DNA from: Armatimonadota bacterium
Lineage (GTDB): Bacteria > Armatimonadota > Fimbriimonadia > Fimbriimonadales > Fimbriimonadaceae
Reading direction: 5' to 3'
Length of the DNA: 64,000 nt
NCBI GenBank assembly: GCA_022563855.1
Contig: JADFMN010000011.1
Location: forward strand, 1 to 64,000
Part shown: piece by piece, positions 37,105 through 44,706 of the stretch
Numbering within the stretch: the first letter of the stretch is position 1
How the letters are laid out: the number at the start of each line of letters is the position of its first letter
The notes under the pieces: generated by a model
What the model saw: only the letters and a program-made list of their open reading frames with translations
The model's database searches: none
What the model was told of the DNA's origin: nothing
Program-made: the position numbers and the translations under genes

Positions 37105-39165
37105 CTATCGAGCCCAAACGAACTTGACCGTGACCCTGCTTCTCCACTCATCTGCGTTTGGATCGCCAATGATCACGAACCAGTCCATTCCCGTGAAGCC
37201 GGAGCTGCTGTACGAGACAAAGTAGTTGTTGGTGCCATCACGCGATACAAATCGCCCGGTGAGCGACTGCCTGGCGTCGATCTCCCAGCCCAGCGTTACG
37301 ATCGTCTGCTCCGTCCTACCGTTGAAGTCAAGGAACGAGTGACGCAGCCCGACATCGATACTGCCCGGAAACCGGTAATTGCCCTTGATGCTGACGAACT
37401 CCGTCCGCTCTCCCGCCCTTTCGCCGAAGTTGTAATCAAAACCGAAAGACCGGAACCGGTTGCTGACGTTGAAGTCCGCGCCGATCGAGACCGTCTTCTC
37501 CTCTTCGTCTTCAAACCTCTCCGTCTGTCCGGAGATGCTGAGCCGAATGTCAGAACGCAGAGTGCCGGAGATGTTCAGGCTGGCACCCTTCTGCTGATTG
37601 TCTCCATCGAACTTCTTGAAGTCTTGGCCGAACAGAAACACGCTGAACGACCGCAGGGGTCCAGTTCGATATTCAGTGTTGTAATTGGTGAAGAATGACG
37701 CGCCGCGCCGGTTGGTGAAACGGATGAAACCCAGAGCAGGATCGAAATCTGGATCGACCCAGCTATATGTCAGACTGGTCGAGAACTTCGGAATGTTGTA
37801 GCTTAGATTTGCTGATCCTGAAGTATCAGAGACGCCGTTCGTCTCTGAAACGCCATACGATCCTCGAATGTTGTAGTTGCCTCGCGCGATGGTAGCGTTC
37901 GCCTGATATACGTAGTTCCTCAAGCCGGTGTCGCTCGACGCGGACGCAAAAAAGCCGACCCGTGAGCGATTGCCCAGCAAGTGTCGAAAGTTCAGCACGG
38001 CGTCGACTCGCCTCCCGTCCTCTCGCGTCACCAGTATGCCCACCGAGTTCTTCGCGTCGAGGTTGCCGTAGAACTTCGCGCCTTGGTCGAAGTCCTCAAT
38101 CGCCCGACTGTTGAACAGCTGGTCGCTGAATCCGCCTCCTCGGCCGCCGCCGAAAAAGCTCGAGCCCTCGGTGAAGAACGGTCGGCTGTCTCGCTCAAAT
38201 CTTACGGTCCGCGTGAACGAAATCCCCGTAACCTGCTGCTCGATGTTCCTGAAGTCCGGGCTGACGCTCAGTAGCCCGGTCATTTGAGAATTGAACTCGT
38301 ATCGCGCATCCAGTCCTCCGCGTATCGCGAACTCATCGTCTGCGTCCTCGTCGAACTCCGGCGCGATGTATCCGAGCAAACGCAGCTTTTGCTCGCTCGA
38401 CTGTGCAGGTGGTGTTACCGTCTCCCAGATTCCGACCAGATCAGAGAGCCGTCGCAACGTTCTGTTCGCCCAATACGAGTTGACCTGTGTTCTGGCATGA
38501 CCCCGGGCGAAGTTGATGTCCATATCCATATCTTCACCGGAAGGGATGTTTAGAATTGCCCATGGAATGCGCATCTCCGCAACCCATCCGCCTTCTACGA
38601 TCCTCGCTGCAGCCGTCCACTCCCCGCGAAACTCCCTCTTGGCAGATCGACCGCCGGCGATGTTCTCCGAGGTCGTGCCAAGAGCATTCACCCGAAACTC
38701 AGACATCCCCCCCTGTCTGGTGTTGAAAGGGTTGATCGAAAATTCAAGAACGTCCTCACGGACGGTGCTGCCACCGCGGCCACCCCCAACGCCCGACACT
38801 GCGCCCGGCTGTATTTCACGAGCAACGATGCGGTCTGGCTGTGAGTCGCGCGCAAAGAAAGCGACATAGATGGCTTCGTCGTCGTAGCCGAGCCAAATCT
38901 CTGTGTCAGCAACAGGATTGGTCTCGGTGTACGGGTCGATGAAGCCGCTCGCATGAGCCAGGGCTGCCCACTCGCCTTCGGCCAGCACCCCGTCGATGGT
39001 TGGGGTACGCGCGATACGGACGCCCTGCAAACGCGGGACGTCCTCAGAATCGGCGAGTGCGCCGGCGTACAACAGCACTATCGCCGCGGCCAGTCCAAAT
39101 TTCCTATGCAAGCTGTCCAACTGCCTGAACGTTATACATCCAATTTCGTTCACCGTGCGCCGCAT
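37105..39165 (-). CDS. DUF5916-type outer-membrane beta-barrel protein with CBM9-like domain
   Basis: The start at ATG 39165 precedes a late hydrophobic segment (KFGLAAAIVLLYAGALA); in-frame TTG codons at 39120 or 39111 would give a more usual signal peptide. After it comes a CBM9-like domain (TPTIDGVLAEGEW, EIWLGYDDEAIYVAFFARD). A long series of amphipathic beta strands follows, rich in alternating aromatic and polar residues and ending KFVWAR, typical of an outer-membrane barrel. Blocks such as RPFFTEGSSFFGGG fit the DUF5916 family. The C-terminal aromatic-Arg end fits BAM recognition. The role is unknown, possibly glycan binding or uptake. Confidence 0.82.
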   Translation of the reverse strand: MRRTVNEIGCITFRQLDSLHRKFGLAAAIVLLYAGALADSEDVPRLQGVRIARTPTIDGVLAEGEWAALAHASGFIDPYTETNPVADTEIWLGYDDEAIYVAFFARDSQPDRIVAREIQPGAVSGVGGGRGGSTVREDVLEFSINPFNTRQGGMSEFRVNALGTTSENIAGGRSAKREFRGEWTAAARIVEGGWVAEMRIPWAILNIPSGEDMDMDINFARGHARTQVNSYWANRTLRRLSDLVGIWETVTPPAQSSEQKLRLLGYIAPEFDEDADDEFAIRGGLDARYEFNSQMTGLLSVSPDFRNIEQQVTGISFTRTVRFERDSRPFFTEGSSFFGGGRGGGFSDQLFNSRAIEDFDQGAKFYGNLDAKNSVGILVTREDGRRVDAVLNFRHLLGNRSRVGFFASASSDTGLRNYVYQANATIARGNYNIRGSYGVSETNGVSDTSGSANLSYNIPKFSTSLTYSWVDPDFDPALGFIRFTNRRGASFFTNYNTEYRTGPLRSFSVFLFGQDFKKFDGDNQQKGASLNISGTLRSDIRLSISGQTERFEDEEEKTVSIGADFNVSNRFRSFGFDYNFGERAGERTEFVSIKGNYRFPGSIDVGLRHSFLDFNGRTEQTIVTLGWEIDARQSLTGRFVSRDGTNNYFVSYSSSGFTGMDWFVIIGDPNADEWRSRVTVKFVWAR

Positions 39166-39199
39166 TAGTGCATCTGCCTTGACCTGATAGAATGGGAGC

Positions 39200-39997
39200 G
39201 TGGCCCGTAAGCCTAGCCTGAGCCCATCCAAGATCACGACCTATCTTGCCTGCCCGGACAAGTACAAATGGACGTACGTCGACGACCGCGGCAAGTGGTA
39301 CATGCGGTCGAAGTCGTACTTCAGCTTCGGCTCAACGTTGCACAAGGTACTGCAGCGATTCCACGACTCTGGCGACAGTGGAGTCACGACCACGTCTCAG
39401 GCCCTGGCCGCGCTGGACGAGAGTTGGATCGAGGCCGGTTATGCCAGCCAGGACGACATGATGCAGGCGATGGCAGAGGGCAAGGACATCATCGAGAGCT
39501 ACGTGGAGGCTGTTCAGGCGAAGCCGGTGACGGCGGAGACCATTTACATCGAGAAGCTACTACGGGCCGACCTTGGTGAGTTCGTGTTAATTGGCCGAGT
39601 AGACCGGGTTGACGAGCACGAAGACGGCACGCTGGAGATCATCGACTACAAGACCGGTCGGGACACCGTCAGCGCGGAAGACGTTGAGGCGGACATGGCG
39701 ATGTCGTGCTATCAACTCTTGCTCAGCAAGCTTCATCCGAACAAGAGAATCGTCGCGACGATCATCGCCTTGAGAAGCGGCGGACAAGCGACGTCTTCGA
39801 TGAGCCAAGCCGACCTTCAAGAGTTCGAGTCGGATCTCGTCTCGCTCCGGTCAGAGATTCACGACAGAGACTTTGAAGGCATGACGCCGGTTCCTAAAAG
39901 CTTGTGCCCTTCTTGCGACTTCCTGCCGCTGTGCTCGAGGCATGAAGATTTCGAACTGCCAGCCGCCGAGTCCGAGCCCGCTACTCCAGCACAATAA
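39200..39997 (+). CDS. PD-(D/E)XK family nuclease (RecB/Cas4-like)
   Basis: The GTG start at 39200 has GGGAG upstream, and the gene is divergent from the barrel gene. The 265 aa open with SPSKITTYLACPDKYKW, a RecB-type first motif with Cys. The catalytic core is GRVDRVDE...LEIIDYKTG (Asp and Glu/Lys of PD-DExK). The C-terminal CPSCDFLPLCSRH, with Cys spaced as in iron-sulfur RecB/Cas4 nucleases, completes a four-Cys set. No cas genes are nearby, so it is likely a DNA repair nuclease. The convergent lipoprotein gene overlaps its end by 17 bp. Confidence 0.87.
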   Translation: MARKPSLSPSKITTYLACPDKYKWTYVDDRGKWYMRSKSYFSFGSTLHKVLQRFHDSGDSGVTTTSQALAALDESWIEAGYASQDDMMQAMAEGKDIIESYVEAVQAKPVTAETIYIEKLLRADLGEFVLIGRVDRVDEHEDGTLEIIDYKTGRDTVSAEDVEADMAMSCYQLLLSKLHPNKRIVATIIALRSGGQATSSMSQADLQEFESDLVSLRSEIHDRDFEGMTPVPKSLCPSCDFLPLCSRHEDFELPAAESEPATPAQ

Positions 39998-40787
39998 CGC
40001 CGAGAGAGACGTCCGTTTGTCGAACGACAACCACGTCCTCGACTACAGATGAAAACTCAAGTGACGTGTCGGGGTCTGTGTAGCTGACGGTGATCTGATA
40101 GGTGCCTTCGAGCAACGCCCAGACCTTGAACTCGCCCTGTTCGTCCGTCGTCGACGTGTTCACCTCTGTTCCTAACGGATAGTTGTCGCCCTCTGTGTAA
40201 ATCGCAGTTATCAGCGCCCCGTGGACCGGCTCGTCGAGCAGCTCTACGGTTCCGGTGACGGTGCCTGAAAGAACCTCGAGAACCGCTAGGATCACCGGCT
40301 GTAGGAGATACTGCCCATTGCCCTGTCTCCTCAGAGATTTCTCGACGTTGAAGTCCAACAGAATCGTAGTGATATCGCCGCCGGTAACCGTTGCGTCGAT
40401 GTTCACCTTGATTCCAGTCTGGAGCCCGCTTGGAACTGTGACGTCGTGGGTTCCCTGGTCGTCGACCACCTGCACGTCGCTGACGAACAGCCGGACCTGG
40501 GTGTACGTCCCTAGCGGTACGCCAGCAGAACCCAACGGGGCTGCCTCTCTAGTAAGATCGAGCAAGTTCAGCCTGATGCCTGGCTCGGCGATCTCAATCC
40601 ACTGCCCATCGAGATGAGCCTCTACGCGGTCAAACGTGATGTTCAGTTCTAGCACGTTGGAAAGCGGCGCGTCAACGAGGTTGAACGACAGCGTGCCGGT
40701 CGTGCCGAGTTGGGCACCGTCGCCACCACAGCCGAGAAGGCCAAATCCAAGGCTGGCTACGATCGAGATCAGGAAAAACTTCTTCAT
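39981..40787 (-). CDS. DUF4382-like lipoprotein
   Basis: The start at ATG 40787 (MKKFFLISIVASLGFGLLGC) gives a lipoprotein signal with lipobox LLGC; the frame continues upstream without support. Residues ~30-160 follow DUF4382 (TLSFNLVDAPL, ITFDRVEAHLDGQW, LLDLTREAAPLGSAGVPLGT). The C-terminal ~90 residues are a carboxypeptidase-regulatory/CNA-B-like beta-sandwich (GTVTGTVELLDEPVHGALIT). The product has 268 aa and is anchored in a membrane facing the periplasm. Confidence 0.82.
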   Translation of the reverse strand: MKKFFLISIVASLGFGLLGCGGDGAQLGTTGTLSFNLVDAPLSNVLELNITFDRVEAHLDGQWIEIAEPGIRLNLLDLTREAAPLGSAGVPLGTYTQVRLFVSDVQVVDDQGTHDVTVPSGLQTGIKVNIDATVTGGDITTILLDFNVEKSLRRQGNGQYLLQPVILAVLEVLSGTVTGTVELLDEPVHGALITAIYTEGDNYPLGTEVNTSTTDEQGEFKVWALLEGTYQITVSYTDPDTSLEFSSVVEDVVVVRQTDVSLGVIVLE

Positions 40788-40852
40788 CACAAACCCATTA
40801 TACAGGACGGCGCTGCCGGCTGAAACGGTCGCAAGATCGTTACCCAGTAGGA

Positions 40853-42055
40853 TTACCGGCCTGGATACACCGCGCCGTTTGCGCCTTCTATCAGCAGCTT
40901 GGCAGCGAGTTTGAGGTCGTCGAGATCGAGATTCCGCATCGCACCGAGGATCAAGTCCAAGTCGACTTGTCCCGCGCCAGTCATCTCCGTGTATCCGCGC
41001 CAGGAGCATCGATCCTCCAGGCTCCAGGAAACGACGCGGTCGGGGCGAAGCCTGAGCGGCGTCGTCGGCATCGCGTACGAAAAGCTCGCTTCAACCATGG
41101 CAACCGCCCTCGCAACGACTGGCTCATCCCATTCATCGATGGCTTCGAGCAGAGCCGTACGCATATCCGCAATGAAATGCACTTCATCCTCCTCCGCCTC
41201 TCGCTGCATGTAGATACGAGGGGACCAGCCAACTGCAGTCGGCCACAAGACCGCGCCTTGAGAGTACGACCACCCACGTTCCTCCCTCAAGGCTTGAAAC
41301 GCGGCGCTCTCCTTCCCCACTCCGAGAGCGTACAGGGCCAGCAGCGTTCGCACTGCAGCTGTTGCGTCCGGACGAATCGTCTGCCCGGTCAGCAGAAACG
41401 TGCTGATGTTGCCGTCCACGCCCGCAAGCGGCCCGACGCCCCTTCCGAGTCGTGGCGGTCGGCCAATTCTCGGATACTTGTTTCTCGCAAACCGCATCGT
41501 AAACTCCTCCACGCCCTCCCCCTCTGTGACGGCGCCGCCAACAACGATCACGATGTTTTCGGGTCGGAACGAGCGCGTATATAGATCCCGAATGCGATCT
41601 GCCCTCACCTCCGATAGCTCGTAGTCGATCCCCAGCATGGAACTCACCAATGCGTTGCCCGACGCGGACTCCAATCGCCTAGTCGTCGCGAGCACATCGT
41701 CATCGCGGAGCATCGCGTTGGTCAGAACATCGCTCACGAGATCGCCAAGCAACGACAGGCCGCCGATGGGCGCAACGAACTGCACAACCATGAAATCCGA
41801 GAACACTGCAACGCTCGGAGGCACCCCGGCCTGAGACCCGAATGCTTTCAGCTGATTGGGAGTTAAGGACTTGGTGCCCTCTAACAAAATGTTTCCAAGT
41901 ACGAGCCAATTTGCGGTGTAGCGGGCGTCCAACTCGAACGGCGGTTTGATAAACGCCTGCACGACCACAACCTGGCTCGAAGGGTCGATGACCTCGACGA
42001 TCTTCGCCTCCTGTCCAGCGTTAATCGCGACTGCCGCAAGTGCGATCGAAATCAC
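40853..42055 (-). CDS. M16-family protein, non-catalytic subunit-like
   Basis: The 400-aa product shows the M16 fold by pattern (a typical EGTKSLTPNQL helix and SAAFQALREERGWSYSQ in the second half). The zinc motif region reads NWLVLGNILLEG, with no HxxEH. It starts four bases inside the preceding M16 gene (42052-42055 overlap), so the two subunits are coupled. In such pairs one chain is catalytic and the other binds substrate. A signal-like N-terminus (MISIALAAVAINAG) suggests export. Confidence 0.82.
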   Translation of the reverse strand: MISIALAAVAINAGQEAKIVEVIDPSSQVVVVQAFIKPPFELDARYTANWLVLGNILLEGTKSLTPNQLKAFGSQAGVPPSVAVFSDFMVVQFVAPIGGLSLLGDLVSDVLTNAMLRDDDVLATTRRLESASGNALVSSMLGIDYELSEVRADRIRDLYTRSFRPENIVIVVGGAVTEGEGVEEFTMRFARNKYPRIGRPPRLGRGVGPLAGVDGNISTFLLTGQTIRPDATAAVRTLLALYALGVGKESAAFQALREERGWSYSQGAVLWPTAVGWSPRIYMQREAEEDEVHFIADMRTALLEAIDEWDEPVVARAVAMVEASFSYAMPTTPLRLRPDRVVSWSLEDRCSWRGYTEMTGAGQVDLDLILGAMRNLDLDDLKLAAKLLIEGANGAVYPGR

Positions 42056-43200
42056 TGGGGCACTCCTTGGCCCGCCGTGGATTGGAATGAACGCACGGCG
42101 GCGATCAGCTCTTCGGGCGTGAGGACTTTGACCGTGTCACGGGCTCGTTCCAGGTCGAAGCTCGCCGATCGCCGATGCAGCACTGAGTAGATGTTAGCCT
42201 TCTTGCTGGGCGACCGCAGCCAACTGGCCAGTTGCAAGTCGATCAACCGTCTTGCGTCTCTAGCCAACTCCTTGATCTTGTTCGTGCTGTATCTGTCGAG
42301 CGCTTCCAGGCTCTGCGCGTTAGCGTTGGAAACCGAGACCAAGGACCGTCCGACCGTCGGTGTGTACCGAGGCATCGAGCCGCTAATGTCGAGCGAGATC
42401 GCCATCGCCGCGCCGACCGTCGCCAACGTGCGCCGATCCGGAAAACCGTCAACGAGTACCAATCTTACTGCTCCGCCTTCGATCGACGTGGAAAAGCCAT
42501 CGACCGTGGCAGTTTCGCTCGTGGCATCCGGCGGAATCGTATCGCCCGGCGGGTACTCGCCCAGCCAGTTGCGCAGTTGCTCCATCGTTCTTTCGACGTC
42601 TATTGCGCCGATCACGGCCACGGAGAGACGCACCCCGACAGCCAGTTCGGCTTGAATGCTTTCAAGGTCCTCGGGTGTTGCCACAGCCATCGCGTCCAGC
42701 GATCCGTGAGGATCGCGGCCCTGTTCGCCGAACGCCGACGTCCATGCTGCATTGCTCAGCATGGACCCCGAATCCAGTTCAGCCAGCTCGTGCCGCATGA
42801 TTGCGGTCTCCCGGCTCAGCTCGTCAGCATCGACCACAACCGGAGCGAGCAAACGAGGGGCAAGCGCCAGCGCCGTTGATAGTTCGCTGCCCGGACCGAC
42901 GATTTCATAGCGAATGCCGTCGCGCAGAGTCTCGGCGCGCAAGAAAAGCCCTCGGATTTCTAGTTGCGCGTCCAGGCTCTTCTCCGGCCCTTTTGCCGCG
43001 ATGTGCTCCAGCAAGTGCAACCATCCGTGCTGCTCGGATGACGTGGCCACGCCCCGCCGATCGACGAACAGGCTCAGGGCGAAGTCCGTACCGGCGGCGA
43101 ATCTCTCGACGTAAGCCTGAGCGCCGTTTGGAAGCGTCTCCTTCAGCGCAGGCGCGTAATGGACTTGGGGCACAAGGGTGAGGAAAATCGCCGGCAGCAC
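42052..43200 (-). CDS. M16-family zinc protease, catalytic subunit
   Basis: The 382-aa product has the inverted zinc motif HLLEH in GWLHLLEHIAAKG (~residues 62-66) and the distal Glu region ETAIMRHELAEL. The N-terminus (MLPAIFLTLVPQVHYA) could be a signal peptide. Its partner gene overlaps its stop by four bases and has lost the zinc ligands, so the two probably form an M16A/M16B heterodimer that degrades peptides in the periplasm. Confidence 0.85.
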   Translation of the reverse strand: MLPAIFLTLVPQVHYAPALKETLPNGAQAYVERFAAGTDFALSLFVDRRGVATSSEQHGWLHLLEHIAAKGPEKSLDAQLEIRGLFLRAETLRDGIRYEIVGPGSELSTALALAPRLLAPVVVDADELSRETAIMRHELAELDSGSMLSNAAWTSAFGEQGRDPHGSLDAMAVATPEDLESIQAELAVGVRLSVAVIGAIDVERTMEQLRNWLGEYPPGDTIPPDATSETATVDGFSTSIEGGAVRLVLVDGFPDRRTLATVGAAMAISLDISGSMPRYTPTVGRSLVSVSNANAQSLEALDRYSTNKIKELARDARRLIDLQLASWLRSPSKKANIYSVLHRRSASFDLERARDTVKVLTPEELIAAVRSFQSTAGQGVPQ

Positions 43201-43210
43201 GGTTATCAGG

Positions 43211-43954
43211 CTACCTCAGGTAGCTCGCACCGTTGACGTCGATGACGACCCCGCTCAAATACGATGCCTCGTCGCTGAGCAGATAAGCCGCCGCGCCCGC
43301 ACACTCCTCAGGCGTCGCCATTCGTCCAAGCGGTATCTCGGCGACGATCTCCGGCAGCCTGTCGTCCATGCCCTCCCTCGCCATCGCGGTATCCACCCAC
43401 CCTGGAGCGATGGCGAAGTGCTGGATGTTCTCGCCGGCCATCTCGACGGCCAGAGAGCGCGTGAGATTCAGCAACGCCGCCTTGCTCGCGCTGTAGCACG
43501 ACGCCCGCGGTTCGCCGCGATGCGCGACCCGGCTGACGACGTTCAACACCTTGCCGCCGCCGTTTTGCTTGAAGTGACGGCACGCGCGGTGGATCATGCG
43601 GCGAGGCGAGTGCCAGTTCACCTGGAACACTTCCGCAAACGCCTGTTCCACTTCGTCTTCGTCATCTGATAAGAAATCTATGTTCCGGTATGTTCCGGCG
43701 TTGTTGACGAGGGCGTGGAGCGGCCCGTCGGCGATTACTGTGTCGATCAGTGCGCGTGCCTCTGCACCGTCGGCTAAATCGGCCTGGTAAACCCCCGAGC
43801 ACCGCTCGCCCAAAGTTCCCGCAACGTCTTTCGCCTCTGATTCACCAGTGCGGTAGTGAAGAGCCACGCGCCACCCGTCGTCGGCCAGCCTGATCGCGAT
43901 CGCGCGCCCGATCCCGCGCGACGAACCGGTGACGAGCACCTTGCGTCGATCCAT
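43211..43954 (-). CDS. Short-chain dehydrogenase/reductase (FabG-like)
   Basis: The 247-aa SDR has the cofactor motif TGSSRGIGRA, the NNAG block, and the catalytic Ser-Tyr-Lys set with YSASK. The C-terminal segment GVVIDVNGASYL replaces the usual VDGG. A basic residue after the first strand (HYRTGE) favours NADPH. The reaction could be 3-oxoacyl reduction or another alcohol oxidation. The gene ends ten bases before the M16 pair starts and may share its transcript. Confidence 0.9.
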   Translation of the reverse strand: MDRRKVLVTGSSRGIGRAIAIRLADDGWRVALHYRTGESEAKDVAGTLGERCSGVYQADLADGAEARALIDTVIADGPLHALVNNAGTYRNIDFLSDDEDEVEQAFAEVFQVNWHSPRRMIHRACRHFKQNGGGKVLNVVSRVAHRGEPRASCYSASKAALLNLTRSLAVEMAGENIQHFAIAPGWVDTAMAREGMDDRLPEIVAEIPLGRMATPEECAGAAAYLLSDEASYLSGVVIDVNGASYLR

Positions 43955-43997
43955 GGCGATTACTGTGGCATATCGATGCGCTGGCGCAGCTAGGAGC

Positions 43998-44040
43998 GCG
44001 GACTCTTAGTCCGCATCCCGGCCTTCGGACTCTCAGTCCG
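43998..44040. repeat. Two palindromes of the GCGGACT-AGTCCGC family
   Basis: A perfect palindrome-like 17-mer at 43998-44014 (GCGGACT, CTT, AGTCCGC) and a 15-mer at 44026-44040 lie in the sdr-dtd gap. A related copy is at 47922-47934. The gap 43955-44259 holds no gene that I can support. Confidence 0.7.
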
Positions 44041-44171
44041 ATGTGCGCGGTGAGCCAAGGTCGCCCAGGAGGACGACCCTCCATGCGTGTGCCAGATTTT
44101 GGCAGTTTGGCGGTGCGATCGGCCTGCGCTGGCGCGGCTCGCGGGGACGCTCGCCCTCCCGGGACAGTTGC

Positions 44172-44223
44172 AAGTCCCGAGTCCCGAGTCCTGAGTCCCG
44201 AGTCCTGAGTCCCGAGTCCCGAG
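44172..44223. repeat. 7-bp tandem repeat (AGTCCCG/AGTCCTG), ~7 units
   Basis: The run alternates AGTCCCG and AGTCCTG with a strict 7-bp period. A shorter relative is near 21450. It is probably a slippage-prone simple repeat. Confidence 0.8.
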
Positions 44224-44259
44224 ACGTGAGATGGGGAGGGCCAAGTTGAATCACGTCGC

Positions 44260-44706
44260 TCAACAGTCGATCACGAGCGTCACCGGCCCGTCGTTGCACA
44301 GTTCGACCTGCATCATTTCGCCGAACACGCCTGTCTGCACATCGATCTCTCTCTGCCTCAACTCAGAGACGAACTTATCGAACAGCTTTTCTGCTTCTTC
44401 GTACGGAGCCGACTCCATAAACGACGGTCGCCGGGATTTCAGCGCATCGCCGAACACGGTGAAGTTAGAGACCGCCAACACCTGCGCGCCGGACGCCTCT
44501 ACGTCGCAGAGCGCAAGGTTCATTTTGCCCTCGCCGTCGTCGAAGATCCTCATTCCAGCGATTCGGTCGGCCAGTTTCGCCGCAGATAGGTCGGTATCGT
44601 CCTTGTGCGCGCCGACCAACGCCAACAACCCTTTTCCACAGCGGCCGACGACCTCGCCGTCGACCGAAACGGACGCCGACGATACGCGCTGAACAATCGC
44701 CCTCAC
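44260..44706 (-). CDS. dtd: D-aminoacyl-tRNA deacylase
   Basis: The 148-aa homodimeric editing enzyme hydrolyses D-aminoacyl-tRNA. The start MRAIVQRVSSASVSVDGEVV, the SNFTVFGD block (usually SQFTLxGD) and the Gly-Pro motif NDGPVTL are diagnostic. Its ATG overlaps the rel stop by four bases, a rel-dtd pairing seen in many bacteria. Confidence 0.95.
   Translation of the reverse strand: MRAIVQRVSSASVSVDGEVVGRCGKGLLALVGAHKDDTDLSAAKLADRIAGMRIFDDGEGKMNLALCDVEASGAQVLAVSNFTVFGDALKSRRPSFMESAPYEEAEKLFDKFVSELRQREIDVQTGVFGEMMQVELCNDGPVTLVIDC

Noticed and set aside
39200-39997. Cas4 of a CRISPR system
   Set aside because: The Cys-containing RecB-type nuclease is compatible with Cas4 by motif, but no other cas gene or array is in the window; a repair nuclease is more likely.
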